Shown here: one piece after another, positions 50,538-61,608 of the stretch
Position numbering within the stretch: the stretch's first letter is position 1
How the letters are laid out: the number at the start of each line of letters is the position of its first letter
Position numbers and translations under genes: made by a program
NCBI RefSeq assembly: GCF_001293465.1
Contig: NZ_JSYZ01000001.1
Coordinates: 327,590-391,589, forward strand
Direction of reading: 5' to 3'
Origin: Pseudomonas asplenii
GTDB taxonomy: Bacteria > Pseudomonadota > Gammaproteobacteria > Pseudomonadales > Pseudomonadaceae
Length of the DNA stretch: 64,000 bases
Notes under the pieces: model-generated
The model's database searches: none
What the model saw: only the letters and a program-made list of their open reading frames with translations
Told to the model about the DNA's origin: nothing

Positions 50538-50574
50538 AGCGAGCCTGTCCCCCTCCTTGAGGGACAGGCTCGCT
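50538..50574. repeat. Perfect 14-bp hairpin beyond the Fur sites
   Basis: AGCGAGCCTGTCCC and GGGACAGGCTCGCT pair perfectly around a nine-base loop (CCTCCTTGA). It lies between the pmbA terminator and the Fur sites. There is no T-run on either strand, so it is more likely a structured element or operator-like dyad than a terminator. Confidence 0.7.
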
Positions 50575-50593
50575 CAGGGTGGCGTCGGCACAA

Positions 50594-50627
50594 AAAAAGG
50601 CGCGTCGCTTGAGCGACGCGCCTTTTC
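50594..50627 (-). terminator. Terminator after pmbA
   Basis: A 15-base stem (AAAGGCGCGTCGCT / AGCGACGCGCCTTT) with a two-base loop is followed by seven T on the minus strand. It starts 21 bases after the pmbA stop. Confidence 0.92.
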
Positions 50628-50647
50628 GTTCGGGTTGCGGCGGTGGA

Positions 50648-51994
50648 TCAGCTACCGGCGACAGTCATCCGCTCGATCAGCACCGAGCCGGTACGGATGT
50701 TGCTGCGCAGCTCGAGATCGCTGCCCACGGCGACGATCTGCTTGAACATGTCGCGCAGGTTGCCGGCAATGGTCACTTCCTGAACCGGGAACTGGATCTC
50801 GCCATTCTCGACCCAGAAACCGGCCGCTCCACGGGAATAGTCCCCGGTGACCATGTTCAGCCCATGCCCCATCAGCTCGGTCACCAACAGGCCGCGCCCC
50901 ATTCGGCGAATCAGGGCATCCTGGTCCTCGACCCCATGGGTGACGAACAGGTTGTGCACGCCGCCGGCGTTGGCGGTGCTCGGCAGGCCGAGCTTGCGTC
51001 CCGAGTAGGTGCCCAGCACATAGGACACCAACGTGCCATTCTCGACGAACGGCTTGGCATAGGTCGCCAGGCCATCGCTGTCGAAGGCCGAACTGCTCAT
51101 GGCCCGCATCAGGTGTGGACGCTCATCGATGGTCAGCCACTGCGGGAACAGCCGTTGCCCCAGCGCGCCCTCGAGGAACGACGACTTGCGATACAGGTTG
51201 CCGCCGGAAATCGCCGACAGGAAACTGCCGAACAACCCACCGGCCAGTTCCGCCGAAAACAGCACCGGCACTTCGCAGGTCGGCACCGGACGCGCGCCCA
51301 GGCGGCTGGCCGCCCGCTGCGCGGCCTTGCGGCCAATGCTGACGGCGTCGGCCAGCAGCTCGCCCTGGCGATTGACGTCGTACCAGTAGTCACGCTGCAT
51401 CTGCCCATCGCCTTCGGCGATCATCACACAGCTGAGGCTATGGCGCGTCGACGCCGAGCCGGCGATGAAACCGTGGCTGTTACCGTACACCCGGCACCCC
51501 TGGGACGTGCTCAGGGTGGTGCCGTCGGCGTTACGGATCCGACTGTCGGCGTCGAAGGCCGCCGCTTCACAGATCAGCGCCCGCTCGATCGCCTGCTCCG
51601 GGGTGATGTTCCATTCGTGGAACAGGTCGAAATCCTTGATTTGCTTGGCCATCAGGGCCGCATCGGCCAGCCCGGAGCACTCGTCCTCGGAGGTGTGCCT
51701 GGCGATGGCCAACGCCGCCGCGACGGTTTCGCGAATGGCCTCGGCGCCACTGGCCGAAGTGCTGGCCGAGCCCTTGCGCTGCCCCACGTACAAGGTGATA
51801 CCGAAGCCCTGGTCACGGTTGAACTCGACCGTTTCCACTTCCCGCTGGCGCACCGACGTCGACAGCCCCTGCTCCACGGACACCGCCACTTCACAGGCAC
51901 TGGCCCCCTGGCGCCTGGCCTCGGCAAGAATCTGCTCGACCTGCTCCTGCAGGGCCGGCAAGGCCTGCGGGCCAACGCTTTGTGCTGCGCTCAT
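50648..51994 (-). CDS. pmbA: Metalloprotease subunit PmbA (TldE)
   Basis: This 448-residue protein is the catalytically inactive partner of TldD in the heterodimeric protease that processes microcins and other peptides. It lacks an HExxH motif, as expected, and shares the TldD/E fold ([43 protein letters not shown]). The start is ATG 51994 with GGAG six bases upstream; the upstream GTG at 52006 is unlikely. Confidence 0.94.
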   Translation of the reverse strand: MSAAQSVGPQALPALQEQVEQILAEARRQGASACEVAVSVEQGLSTSVRQREVETVEFNRDQGFGITLYVGQRKGSASTSASGAEAIRETVAAALAIARHTSEDECSGLADAALMAKQIKDFDLFHEWNITPEQAIERALICEAAAFDADSRIRNADGTTLSTSQGCRVYGNSHGFIAGSASTRHSLSCVMIAEGDGQMQRDYWYDVNRQGELLADAVSIGRKAAQRAASRLGARPVPTCEVPVLFSAELAGGLFGSFLSAISGGNLYRKSSFLEGALGQRLFPQWLTIDERPHLMRAMSSSAFDSDGLATYAKPFVENGTLVSYVLGTYSGRKLGLPSTANAGGVHNLFVTHGVEDQDALIRRMGRGLLVTELMGHGLNMVTGDYSRGAAGFWVENGEIQFPVQEVTIAGNLRDMFKQIVAVGSDLELRSNIRTGSVLIERMTVAGS

Positions 51995-52116
51995 GGTCTT
52001 CTCCACTCAGCTTTCTCCACTCAAATGCAGCTTTCAGTCACGCTCATCGAACGAGCGGGCCGGACAAGCGGCCCCCGACTGGTTATCATGGCGGCGTTTC
52101 TTTGCGGACTGCCACC

Positions 52117-52638
52117 ATGGTTGATTCTTACGACGACTCCCTCGATGGGGAGAAAAGCAAATCCCAGGTCAAACGCGAGCTGCATGCTCTGGTTGATCTC
52201 GGTGAGCGACTGACCACACTCAAGCCTGACCTGCTGGCAAAACTGCCACTGACCGACGGCTTGCGCCGTGCCCTGGCCGATGCGCCGAAGCACACCGCGC
52301 ATATCGCGCGCAAACGGCACATCCTGTTCATCGGCAAGCTGATGCGCGACCAGGACATCGACGCCATCCGGGTGGTGCTCGACCAGGTCGATGCCTCCAC
52401 CAAGCAGTACAATGAACGCTTCCATAACCTCGAACGCTGGCGCGATCGCCTGATCACGGGCAACGACGACGTCCTGGAAAAGTTCGTCAGCGAGTACCCC
52501 GAGGCGGACCGCCAGCAACTGCGCTCGCTGATCCGCCAGGCCCAGCACGAACTGGCACACAACAAGCCACCGGCTTCCAGCCGTAAAGTCTTCAAGTACA
52601 TCCGGGAGCTGGACGACACCCAACGCGGCCTGCGCTGA
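52117..52638 (+). CDS. darP: Ribosome-associated protein DarP (YjgA, DUF615)
   Basis: This 173-residue protein matches YjgA/DUF615 ([53 protein letters not shown]). It associates with late 50S ribosomal intermediates and helps assembly. It lies alone on the plus strand between pmbA and tldD, as in other pseudomonads. ATG 52117 was chosen as the conserved start. Confidence 0.93.
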   Translation: MVDSYDDSLDGEKSKSQVKRELHALVDLGERLTTLKPDLLAKLPLTDGLRRALADAPKHTAHIARKRHILFIGKLMRDQDIDAIRVVLDQVDASTKQYNERFHNLERWRDRLITGNDDVLEKFVSEYPEADRQQLRSLIRQAQHELAHNKPPASSRKVFKYIRELDDTQRGLR

Positions 52639-52687
52639 GTGTCGACCTGGGTGGGCCGGCAAGCGGCTCACCCAAGCGCTCCGGCCC

Positions 52688-54130
52688 CTACGCGCCCGTG
52701 CCGCCCACGGTGATCGCGTCGATCTTCAGGGTCGGCTGGCCAACACCCACCGGCACCGACTGCCCATCCTTGCCACACGTGCCCACACCACTGTCCAGTG
52801 CCAGGTCGTTGCCAACCATCGACACCCGGCTCATGGCTTCCGGCCCATTGCCGATCAGCGTCGCCCCCTTGACCGGCGCAGTGATCCTGCCGTCCTCGAT
52901 CAGGTAGGCCTCGCTGGTGGAGAACACGAACTTGCCGCTGGTGATATCGACCTGGCCGCCGCCGAGGTTGGCGCAGTAGATCCCCTTCTTCACCGAGGCG
53001 ATGATTTCCGCCGGGTCGCTTTCGCCGCCGAGCATGTAGGTGTTGGTCATGCGTGGCATCGGCAGGTGCGCATAGGATTCGCGGCGGCCGTTGCCGGTAC
53101 GGGCGACGCCCATCAGGCGGGCATTGAGCTTGTCCTGCATGTAGCCCTTGAGCACGCCGTTCTCGATCAGCGTGGTGCATTCGGTCGCAGTGCCCTCGTC
53201 GTCGACGCTCAGCGAGCCGCGACGGCCGGCCAGGGTGCCGTCATCGACGATGGTGCACAGGCTCGAAGCGACCCTTTCGCCCATCCGTCCGCTGTAGGCC
53301 GAACTGCCCTTGCGATTGAAATCGCCTTCCAGGCCGTGGCCGACCGCCTCGTGCAGCAGGACGCCAGACCAGCCGGAACCGAGCACCACCGGCAGTGTAC
53401 CGGCCGGAGCGGGGACCGCTTCCAGGTTGACCAGCGCCTGGCGCAAGGCCTCGCGGGCATACCCCATGGCACGGTCTTCACTGAGGAAATAACGGTAGTC
53501 GGTACGCCCGCCACCACCGTGGCCACCCCGCTCGCGCCGGCCATTGTGCTCGACGATCACGCTGACGTTGAAACGCACCAGCGGTCGTACGTCCGCCGCC
53601 AGGCCACCGTCGGTAGAGGCCACCAGAATGCGCTCCCAGACACCGGCCATGCTCACCGAAACCTGCTGGATACGCGGGTCGAGGGCGCGAGTGGCGACGT
53701 CGATGCGCTTGAGCAGCTCGACTTTCTCGGCGCGGGTCAGGACGTCCAGCGGATTGTCCGGTGCATAGAGTTGTGCCACGTCCTGGGCGGAGAACGCTTG
53801 CACCCGGCCGTTCTGCCCGGCACGGGAGATCGAACGGGCCGCACGCGCGGCTGCGCCCAGGGCGTCGAGGGTGATGGCATTGCTATAGGCGAAGCCGGTC
53901 TTTTCCCCGGATTGCGCGCGTACGCCGACACCCTGGTCCAGGTTGAAGCTGCCTTCCTTGACGATACCGTCTTCGAGCGCCCAGGACTCGGAAATCTGCC
54001 CCTGGAAATACAGGTCAGCGGCGTCGATGCCGGGCCCGGCCAGGTCACCCAGGACCGATTGAAGGTTTTCGATGGTCACGCCACCCGGCGCCAACAGGTG
54101 TTCGCTGACTGAGGACAACAACTCGCTCAT
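52688..54130 (-). CDS. tldD: Metalloprotease TldD
   Basis: This 480-residue protein carries the metal site [18 protein letters not shown] (HExxxH form) and the C-terminal metal ligand region [24 protein letters not shown]. With PmbA it degrades unfolded or small peptides and matures some peptide products. Length is typical. Confidence 0.95.
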   Translation of the reverse strand: MSELLSSVSEHLLAPGGVTIENLQSVLGDLAGPGIDAADLYFQGQISESWALEDGIVKEGSFNLDQGVGVRAQSGEKTGFAYSNAITLDALGAAARAARSISRAGQNGRVQAFSAQDVAQLYAPDNPLDVLTRAEKVELLKRIDVATRALDPRIQQVSVSMAGVWERILVASTDGGLAADVRPLVRFNVSVIVEHNGRRERGGHGGGGRTDYRYFLSEDRAMGYAREALRQALVNLEAVPAPAGTLPVVLGSGWSGVLLHEAVGHGLEGDFNRKGSSAYSGRMGERVASSLCTIVDDGTLAGRRGSLSVDDEGTATECTTLIENGVLKGYMQDKLNARLMGVARTGNGRRESYAHLPMPRMTNTYMLGGESDPAEIIASVKKGIYCANLGGGQVDITSGKFVFSTSEAYLIEDGRITAPVKGATLIGNGPEAMSRVSMVGNDLALDSGVGTCGKDGQSVPVGVGQPTLKIDAITVGGTGA

Positions 54131-54150
54131 AGGTTTTGCGCCTTATTTCG

Positions 54151-54996
54151 TCATTGCGATGCAGGTCGCTGCGCGCCCTGCGAGAAAAAGCGCCGGTGAC
54201 TCGCCACCGGCATCCGCGCCCGGATGGACGCCTGTTCATTACTGTCACGCTCGGCCAGCAACACCGCTTCGCCCTGATCCTGCCGGGCGAGGACACGCCC
54301 CCACGGATCGACGATCGCCGCATGCCCGAAGGTCTCGCGCGGCCCCGGATGCACGCCGCCCTGGGCAGCCGCCAGCAGATAGCACTGGGTCTCGATGGCA
54401 CGGGCACGAATCAGCACGTCCCAATGCGCCGCACCGGTCACTGCGGTGAAGGCCGAGGGCGCGGTGATCAGTTCCGCACCGGCCAGCCGCAGTTCGCTGT
54501 ACAGCTCGGGGAAGCGCAGGTCATAGCACACGCTCAGGCCCAGACGCCCCACCGGCGTATCGGCCACCACTACCCGGCTACCATGAGCATAGTCATCGGA
54601 TTCACGATAACGACCCCGATTGTCCGCCACGTCCACATCGAACAGGTGCAGCTTGTCGTAGCGGGCCACCGTTTCGCCCTGGTCGTCGACCAGCAACGAG
54701 CAGGCATTGGACTTGGCATCCGGCTGGCCGACCGGCGGCAACGGCAGGGTACCCGCGACAATCCATAACCTGAGGTCGCGGGCGACCTGTTTCAACCACG
54801 GCAGGATCGGCCCCTCGCCCAGCGCCTCGGCCCGGCCGATCGCGGCGACGTCACGACGGCCCATGGCAGCGAAGTTTTCCGGCAACACCGCCAGTCGCGC
54901 ACCGCCTTCGGCGGCCTGCTCGAGCAGGCGACGGGCCTGGGTCAGATTGGCCAGCACATCGTCCTGGCTGACCATCTGGATGACGGAGAAAGTCAT
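54151..54996 (-). CDS. Carbon-nitrogen hydrolase, nitrilase superfamily
   Basis: This 281-residue hydrolase has the Glu-Lys-Cys triad: Glu in AVLPENF, Lys in YDKLHLFDVD, Cys in SVCYDLRFPEL. It is close to the Nit/YbeM group, which removes the amide from deaminated glutathione. It lies 20 bases upstream of tldD and 45 bases downstream of yhdP. Confidence 0.9.
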   Translation of the reverse strand: MTFSVIQMVSQDDVLANLTQARRLLEQAAEGGARLAVLPENFAAMGRRDVAAIGRAEALGEGPILPWLKQVARDLRLWIVAGTLPLPPVGQPDAKSNACSLLVDDQGETVARYDKLHLFDVDVADNRGRYRESDDYAHGSRVVVADTPVGRLGLSVCYDLRFPELYSELRLAGAELITAPSAFTAVTGAAHWDVLIRARAIETQCYLLAAAQGGVHPGPRETFGHAAIVDPWGRVLARQDQGEAVLLAERDSNEQASIRARMPVASHRRFFSQGAQRPASQ

Positions 54997-55041
54997 GGCA
55001 CACTCCTTGGAAGACTGGCCACCATGCTACTCCATGGGGCG

Positions 55042-58000
55042 CTACTTGGACTTTTCAAAAGGTTTGTCGAACGTGATTTTCGGTTCTTTCCAGGGACCGG
55101 TGACGCTGTACTTCACACTGGCGAACCGCGCGACCCGGTCGCCGATCAGCTTGTCGATCAGGAACAGCGCACCACCGATGGCCGGCGCCCCGACGATCAG
55201 CGCGGCGATCGGCAGGTTGTTGGTCACCGGCAAGGTCACCAGCAGCTTGGCATCGACCCGGTCGCTGACCATGTCCAGCGTACCGTTGAGTTCCAGGTTG
55301 CTCGACGGCCCGGTCAACGTGATCGGTTCGCGGGTGACATATACGCCATCGCTGGCTACCAGCAGTCCCTTGACCCGGTCATAGCTCAGGCCCTTGCCGA
55401 GCAGGTCGGAGAAATCCAGGCGCAGGCGGCGACCGATGGAGTTGAAGTTCAGCAGACCGAACACCCGCAAGGCCTGGGCACCGCCCTCGACTTCGACGAA
55501 CTGGCCCTTGCGCAGGGTCGCATCCAGGCTGCCGGAGAAACGCTTGAGCCCGACCCAGGCCGGCGAGCCGGGCCAACGGCCATCGACATCGAGGTGGAAC
55601 TCGTCGCTGGTCACGGTTGGCGCGAAGCTCCAGGCCTTGAGCACATCAGCGAGGTTCTTGCCCTCAAGGCGCCCATTGATCCAGCTGCCACTGCTGCCCG
55701 GCGCGCCTTCCCAGCCGCCATTGCCCTGCAACTGCATGCCCTTGAGGCCGAGATTGAGGTCGTTGAGCTGGATTCCCTTGGGCGTCGGCCGCACCTTCAG
55801 CGACCAGGCGCCCACCAGGTCCTGGCCCTGGAACAACTGGTCGATGGCGATATCCAGCGCCGGGATCTGCTGTGGGTCCACCGAGGCCAGCGGGTCCGGT
55901 GCATTTTCATCGGCGACCACGCTCGGGTCCGGGGCCGGCAACCGCACATAGGCCAGCTTGACGCCGATCGGGGCCCCCTTGGCATCCGGCAGCGTCACAC
56001 TACCCTTGGCCTGCTGGCTGTCGATCAACAATCCCCAGGTCGAGCCACTGCGGGCCATCTGCAGGCTGACCTGGTCGAACCGGGTGCCGAAACCGCTGAG
56101 CTTGTCGACCTTGAAATCCGCGCTGCTGAGCAACTGTTTGGCATTGCCGCCCGGATCCTGGCCGGCATAGCGGTCGATCACCGCCTTCCACGGTTCCATG
56201 TCCAGTTCCGAGAGTACGCCACGTACCCGCAGGCCCTTGACCGTCGGCAGTTGTGCATCGCCATCGCCGAGGAACAACTCCCCCCGGCCGTCGGCGAACC
56301 TGCCGCCCGGGGCGGCAAAGGTGAAGTTCGCCAGCTCGCCATAGTCGAACCAGTAGCGCCGTTCGGCACCTTGCAGGGTCATGCGGAACACGCTGTCGCG
56401 CCCCTGGCTGGCCGGCATGCCAAAAGGAGCGGGCAGATCGACGGCCACGCCCTTGAGGTTGGAACTGATCATCAGTTGGCTGTCGGCACCGTCGAGGTTC
56501 AACTGCAGCTGGTACGGCAGGTCGCCGGATACCGGCAGCGGCTGGCTGACGCCCAGCCAATCGGTGAGTTTCCTGAGGGCCACCTGGCCCTTGGCGGTGA
56601 CCCGGGTGCTGAGGCTGCCAGGCTTGCCGTCGGCACTGATCTGCGCGGTGATCGGCCGGTCGAACGCCTGGGCGCTGATGCCATCGCCACTGAGGCCCTT
56701 GTCGCTGTCGAAACGGAAATTGCCCTTGAGCTGGGTCAGTTCGAGACTCGGGTCAGCCAGCTTCAGCCGCGCCTGGTCGGTGGCGAAGTCCACCAGCACC
56801 TTGGGCTCGTCGCCCTTCTCCAGCGGAACATCCAGCCTGACCTTGCCCTGCAGGCTGCCCTCGCCCTGCCAACCGGCAAAGGTCGGGCCGGTACCGATCG
56901 GCGCCTCCTGGAGAATCTTCAGGCCATCGCCGAGACCGCCGGCAAAATTGCCGTCGAGGAACATGTGCGGCGCCTTGCCCGCGGTCGAGTGCGGGATGTT
57001 GACCATCACATCGCTGACCTGGGTATCGAGCAACTGGCCCTTGCTGGCCTTGATCCGCACCCCGCTGTCCTCGATGAACACATCGCCGTTGACCTTGCCG
57101 ACATGGGGCCAACCCGGCTGGAAGGCCAGTTCGGCGTCATGGACCTTGAAGAACAGGCTGATGCTGCGTGCGGCGGCGGCGGCATCGTGGTTCAGCGAAC
57201 CCTGGTACTGGAAGAAACCCTGGTCCACGGCACCGTGGAGAATCGCGGTACGCAACCATTCGTCGAGGGAGGGGCTCAACACCGCCGGCAGGTACTTGGG
57301 CGTGAAACGTCCGTCACCGTCGACCAGGCCGACCCGCAGGTCCATGTAGTCCTCCTGCTCCGGGGCGAAATGCAGGCGGATCAGGAAGTCGGCGGCGATC
57401 CGCCCCTCCTCGCCGAGCACCTTGATATAGGGCGCGATCAGGGTAAAGCCCTCCTGATCGAGCTTCCAGGTCAGCCGGGCGTTAGCCTGCAGGTACTGCC
57501 AGGGCTTGTTGAAGATCGGATAGAGGAACAGCGAGAAGTCCTTGCTGTCCATGCGCAACTCGCCGTGCCCCAGGTCGCCGCTGATGCTGCCGGTGACATT
57601 GCGCGCCGCCGGCGCACCGTGATAGGCGTCGAAACCGACCCGCTCGAGGTTGGCCTCGAAGCTCAGGCGACGGTCACCGGTTTCCTGTGGCCGGTAATCG
57701 AGCAACACATTGCGCAAGGCCCCGGTGACTTTCAGGTGGTCGATCACCGTGGCCAGCCCTTGCGGCAGCGGCGCCAGGCTGTCGAGCAGCGCAGTGATCG
57801 GCGTCAGGTCCAGGCGATCGGCCTGCACGTGCCACACTTCACCGCTCTTGTCGGTCGCGGCACTCTGCTGCAATTGCAGGTGGGACTCCCAGCGGGTCTC
57901 CCCCAGGTTCATCGCCAGCGAGTCGAGCAGCAGGCTAAAGCCCTGGTCGTTGCGTTGCAGATAGGCATTGAGGGCGAGGTTGTCGATTTTCGCCGGCTGG

Positions 58001-58860
58001 CGATCGGCGTACCCACCGCGAAACTGCGGGGCATTGAGCCGCGCCACGGCGCTCTGCACCGTGCCATCGGCCCACTTCAACCAGAATTCACCGCCGGCCT
58101 TGAGTTCGGCGATCTTCCATTTCCCGGCCAGGCTCGCCGGCAGCCAGCGCGCCCAGTCGCTCTGCGGCAGGCTCAGGTAGGCTTCGGCGGACGCATGGCG
58201 CCAGTCGCTGGGGCGCATGCGGGTCGTCAGGTTGAGCGCCAGTGGCTGGCCGTCGGGCAGGTTCAGGCGCAGATCGAGGCGCTGGCGACCGGGGCCGACG
58301 CGCAGGTTCAGGCCGACATAGGTCAGGGTCAGCGGCGACTCGCCATAAGGTTCCAGCGTCAGTTGACTGTCCAGCACCGACAACTGCTCGATCACCTGCA
58401 GGCGCTTGAGCACCTGTTCAGGGTCCAGCGGCTGGTCATCAGCCGGGCGCGGCAGGCCTTCGAGGGCCCATTGCCCATCCTCGCCCTGCCTGAGGTTGAG
58501 CTGCAGCCCATGCAGTTCGAGGCGGGCGATACGCAGCTCGCGGGCCAGCAGGCTGGCGCGGATATCCGGGATCACCTGCACATGGTCCAGGCGCAGGGCC
58601 GAGGCCCCCGTACCGATCATTACATCGTGGGCCGACAGCACCGGTGCCAACCCGCTCCAGTGCCCTTCCAGGCTGCCGATGGCCAATGGCATGCCCAATG
58701 CCGCCTGCGCCCTGGTTTCGACATCGGCCCGGTATTCGGCCACCAGCGGCACGAGTTGCCGCCCCAGGCTGACGTACAACGCCAGCAATACCAGCAGCAA
58801 CGCACAGATGCCCAGGCTCCAGCGGGTCAACGCGGCAACAAAGCGCGACAAACGCTCCAT
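55042..58860 (-). CDS. yhdP: YhdP family AsmA-like protein
   Basis: This 1272-residue protein has one N-terminal membrane helix (residues 15-32) and a very long beta-rich body. The C-terminal AsmA-like block is LRLDFSDLLGKGLSYDRVKG...GPSSNLELNGTLDMVSDRVDA and ends KEPKITFDKPF. AsmA-like proteins form hydrophobic grooves between the inner and outer membranes, and YhdP has a redundant role with TamB and YdbH in phospholipid transport in E. coli. It is 78 bases downstream of rng. Confidence 0.92.
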   Translation of the reverse strand: MERLSRFVAALTRWSLGICALLLVLLALYVSLGRQLVPLVAEYRADVETRAQAALGMPLAIGSLEGHWSGLAPVLSAHDVMIGTGASALRLDHVQVIPDIRASLLARELRIARLELHGLQLNLRQGEDGQWALEGLPRPADDQPLDPEQVLKRLQVIEQLSVLDSQLTLEPYGESPLTLTYVGLNLRVGPGRQRLDLRLNLPDGQPLALNLTTRMRPSDWRHASAEAYLSLPQSDWARWLPASLAGKWKIAELKAGGEFWLKWADGTVQSAVARLNAPQFRGGYADRQPAKIDNLALNAYLQRNDQGFSLLLDSLAMNLGETRWESHLQLQQSAATDKSGEVWHVQADRLDLTPITALLDSLAPLPQGLATVIDHLKVTGALRNVLLDYRPQETGDRRLSFEANLERVGFDAYHGAPAARNVTGSISGDLGHGELRMDSKDFSLFLYPIFNKPWQYLQANARLTWKLDQEGFTLIAPYIKVLGEEGRIAADFLIRLHFAPEQEDYMDLRVGLVDGDGRFTPKYLPAVLSPSLDEWLRTAILHGAVDQGFFQYQGSLNHDAAAAARSISLFFKVHDAELAFQPGWPHVGKVNGDVFIEDSGVRIKASKGQLLDTQVSDVMVNIPHSTAGKAPHMFLDGNFAGGLGDGLKILQEAPIGTGPTFAGWQGEGSLQGKVRLDVPLEKGDEPKVLVDFATDQARLKLADPSLELTQLKGNFRFDSDKGLSGDGISAQAFDRPITAQISADGKPGSLSTRVTAKGQVALRKLTDWLGVSQPLPVSGDLPYQLQLNLDGADSQLMISSNLKGVAVDLPAPFGMPASQGRDSVFRMTLQGAERRYWFDYGELANFTFAAPGGRFADGRGELFLGDGDAQLPTVKGLRVRGVLSELDMEPWKAVIDRYAGQDPGGNAKQLLSSADFKVDKLSGFGTRFDQVSLQMARSGSTWGLLIDSQQAKGSVTLPDAKGAPIGVKLAYVRLPAPDPSVVADENAPDPLASVDPQQIPALDIAIDQLFQGQDLVGAWSLKVRPTPKGIQLNDLNLGLKGMQLQGNGGWEGAPGSSGSWINGRLEGKNLADVLKAWSFAPTVTSDEFHLDVDGRWPGSPAWVGLKRFSGSLDATLRKGQFVEVEGGAQALRVFGLLNFNSIGRRLRLDFSDLLGKGLSYDRVKGLLVASDGVYVTREPITLTGPSSNLELNGTLDMVSDRVDAKLLVTLPVTNNLPIAALIVGAPAIGGALFLIDKLIGDRVARFASVKYSVTGPWKEPKITFDKPFEKSK

Positions 58861-58938
58861 GTCAGTGGCCCCTCAGGCAGAATTCGATGAAAAGGCCGGC
58901 TTCAGGCAGTGCGGGCAATATGTATACGGAACAGGGAA

Positions 58939-60396
58939 TCAGAGCAGCACCACGTCGTATTGTTCCTGGGAGTACATGGTTTCGACCTGGAAACGGATGG
59001 TGCGCCCGATAAAGGCCTCCAGTTCCGCGACATTGCCCGACTCTTCATCCAGCAGCCGGTCGACGACTTTCTGGTTGGCCAATACTCTATAGCCTTCGGC
59101 CTGATAGGCACGGGCCTCGCGGAGGATTTCGCGGAAAATCTCGTAACAAACCGTCTCCGGGGTCTTCAGCTTGCCGCGCCCCTGGCAACTGCTGCACGGC
59201 TCGCACAACACCTGCTCCAGGCTTTCGCGGGTGCGCTTGCGGGTCATCTGCACCAGGCCCAGTTCGGTGATACCGATGATGTTGGTCTTGGCGTGGTCGC
59301 GTTCCAGCTGCTTTTCCAGGGTACGCAGCACCTGGCGCTGATGCTCCTCGTCCTCCATGTCGATGAAGTCGATGATGATGATCCCGCCCAGGTTGCGCAG
59401 GCGCAGTTGGCGGGCGATCGCGGTGGCCGCCTCGAGGTTGGTCTTGAAGATGGTTTCCTCGAGGTTGCGATGACCGACGAAAGCCCCGGTATTGACGTCG
59501 ATGGTGGTCATGGCTTCCGCCGGGTCGACCACCAGGTAGCCGCCGGACTTGAGCGGGACCTTGCGCTCCAGGGCCTTCTGGATCTCATCCTCGACACCGT
59601 ACAGATCGAAGATCGGTCGTTCGCCGGGGTAGTGTTCCAGGCGATCGGCGATTTCCGGCATCAGCTCGGCGACGAACTGCGTGGTTTTCTGAAAGGTTTC
59701 CCGGGAGTCGATACGGATCTTCTCGATCTTCGGGCTGACCAGGTCGCGCAGGGTGCGCAGCGCCAGACCGAGGTCCTCGTAGATCACATTGGGCGCACCG
59801 ATGGTCTTGATCTGCGTACCGATCTGGTCCCAGAGGCGCCGCAGGTAACGGATGTCCATCATGATCTCGTCGGCCCCGGCGCCCTCGGCGGCGGTACGCA
59901 GGATGAAGCCGCCGGCCTCCTTGATGCCTTCCTGGGCCACGCAGTCGCTGACCACCTTCTTCAGCCGCTCACGCTCGGCTTCGTCTTCGATCTTCAGCGA
60001 AATGCCGACATGTGCGGTGCGTGGCATGTACACCAGGTAGCGCGACGGAATCGACAGCTGCGTGGTCAGGCGGGCGCCCTTGGTGCCGATCGGGTCCTTG
60101 GTGACCTGCACCACCAGGCTCTGCCCTTCGTGAACCAGCGCACTGATGCTTTCCACCGCCGGGCCTTCGCGCATGGAGATTTCCGAGGCGTGGATGAACG
60201 CAGCCCGGTCCAGGCCGATATCGACGAACGCCGCCTGCATGCCCGGCAGCACCCGGACCACCTTGCCCTTGTAGATATTGCCGACGATACCGCGCTTCTG
60301 CGTCCGCTCGACATGGACCTCTTGCAACACACCGTTCTCTACCACCGCCACGCGCGATTCCATCGGCGTGATGTTGATCAGGATCTCTTCACTCAT
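58939..60396 (-). CDS. rng: Ribonuclease G
   Basis: This 485-residue endonuclease matures 16S rRNA and tRNA ends. An S1 RNA-binding domain is near the N terminus (RGIVGNIYKGKVVRVLPGMQAAFVDIGL), metal-binding Asp residues lie in GIIIIDFIDMEDEEHQ, and a zinc-link Cys pair lies in CEPCSSCQG. It lacks the long C-terminal scaffold of RNase E. The start is ATG 60396. Confidence 0.96.
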   Translation of the reverse strand: MSEEILINITPMESRVAVVENGVLQEVHVERTQKRGIVGNIYKGKVVRVLPGMQAAFVDIGLDRAAFIHASEISMREGPAVESISALVHEGQSLVVQVTKDPIGTKGARLTTQLSIPSRYLVYMPRTAHVGISLKIEDEAERERLKKVVSDCVAQEGIKEAGGFILRTAAEGAGADEIMMDIRYLRRLWDQIGTQIKTIGAPNVIYEDLGLALRTLRDLVSPKIEKIRIDSRETFQKTTQFVAELMPEIADRLEHYPGERPIFDLYGVEDEIQKALERKVPLKSGGYLVVDPAEAMTTIDVNTGAFVGHRNLEETIFKTNLEAATAIARQLRLRNLGGIIIIDFIDMEDEEHQRQVLRTLEKQLERDHAKTNIIGITELGLVQMTRKRTRESLEQVLCEPCSSCQGRGKLKTPETVCYEIFREILREARAYQAEGYRVLANQKVVDRLLDEESGNVAELEAFIGRTIRFQVETMYSQEQYDVVLL

Positions 60397-60452
60397 GGCT
60401 GCGTCTCGTTCAGGCGTGTTCACAATTATTGCCGTTCACTGGAGTGCGGCAA

Positions 60453-61049
60453 TCAGCGCACGATAAGGTTTTGCCAACAGGGTATGTCGAAACGGCCAAG
60501 CAGTTCTGCGGTTTCGCACACAGGCAGGCCGACAACGCCCGAATAGCTGCCGTTCAGGCTCTCCACGAAAACCGCCGCCAGACCTTGAATGGCATAGCTC
60601 CCGGCCTTGTCGCGGGGTTCGCCGCTGGCCCAATAGGTGTGTGCCTCTTCTGTTTTGATAGTACGAAATTTCACGAGACTGCGAACTACCCGCGACTCGC
60701 AGCGCTCGCCGTCGAGCAACGCGATGGCTGTCAGCACTTCATGTTCGCGCCCCGACAGGGCGAGCAGCGTGGCGACCGCATCCGCCTCGTCCAGCGGCTT
60801 GCCGAGAATTCGCCCATCGAGCACCACGGCGGTATCGGCGCCCAGCACACAGGCCGCGAGATCCGGACCGAGGGCGGCACGCCCGGCCGCAGCCTTGCCA
60901 CGCGCCAGGCGCTCGACATAGGCCACGGGAGATTCGTCGCCCAGGGGTGTTTCATCGATATCGGCACTGATGGCCGTGAACGGCACACCGATCTGGGTCA
61001 GCAGTTCACGCCGACGCGGCGAGCCGGAGGCCAGGTAGAGCGGGTTCAT
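60453..61049 (-). CDS. maf: Maf-like nucleotide pyrophosphatase
   Basis: This 198-residue protein hydrolyses non-canonical or excess dTTP/UTP. It has the phosphate-binding [10 protein letters not shown] at the N terminus and the [22 protein letters not shown] motif. It is of the YhdE type and sits between mreD and rng, as in most gammaproteobacteria. The start is ATG 61049. Confidence 0.94.
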   Translation of the reverse strand: MNPLYLASGSPRRRELLTQIGVPFTAISADIDETPLGDESPVAYVERLARGKAAAGRAALGPDLAACVLGADTAVVLDGRILGKPLDEADAVATLLALSGREHEVLTAIALLDGERCESRVVRSLVKFRTIKTEEAHTYWASGEPRDKAGSYAIQGLAAVFVESLNGSYSGVVGLPVCETAELLGRFDIPCWQNLIVR

Positions 61050-61116
61050 CAGGACATCTCCTTGTCGGGGCTCGTCACGCGGATCATCAGGCACCGGGAA
61101 ATGGCCGATGATTCAA

Positions 61117-61608
61117 TCAGTTGATCTTGTAGCGCCGGCGCAATCCACGCAGCCCGAAGCTGACCCAGGGCCACAGCAGCGCGCTGACCAGGGCCGGCAG
61201 CACCAGCGCTAGGGTGGGCTGGCGGTTACCGGTCAGGGCGCTCAGCCACAGCTGGACCAACTGCGCCAGGCCGAAGATCACCAGGATCACCAGGCTCTGC
61301 TGCCACATCGGGAACATGCGCAGCCGTTGCTGCAGCGACAGCACCAGGAAGGTGATCAGCGTCAGGATCAGCGCGCTCTGCCCGAGCAGGGTGCCATAGA
61401 GCACATCTTCGGCCAGGCCGAGCAGGAACGCGGTGACCATGCCGATCTTGTGCGGCAGGTACAGCGACCAGAACGCCAGCAGCAGCGCCAGCCACAGCGG
61501 ACGCAGGATTTCCATGAACTGCGGCAACGGCGAGACACTGAGCAGCAGGCCGATCAGAAAGGTCAGCCAGACGATCCAGCCGTTACGCGAAAGAGTGGCG
61601 CCCGCCAT
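61117..61608 (-). CDS. mreD: Rod shape-determining protein MreD
   Basis: This 163-residue inner-membrane protein has about five hydrophobic segments and the family motif SLYLPHKIGMVTAFLLGLAEDVLYGTLLGQ. It helps anchor the elongasome. The second of two adjacent ATGs, at 61608, has the better spacing to GGAGG and overlaps the mreC stop. Confidence 0.93.
   Translation of the reverse strand: MAGATLSRNGWIVWLTFLIGLLLSVSPLPQFMEILRPLWLALLLAFWSLYLPHKIGMVTAFLLGLAEDVLYGTLLGQSALILTLITFLVLSLQQRLRMFPMWQQSLVILVIFGLAQLVQLWLSALTGNRQPTLALVLPALVSALLWPWVSFGLRGLRRRYKIN

Noticed and set aside
55024..58890. 1288-codon open frame on the plus strand opposite yhdP
   Set aside because: It is a GC-driven shadow of a clear AsmA-like gene; its translation is a low-complexity mix of Gln, Arg, Gly, Ala and Val with no domain.
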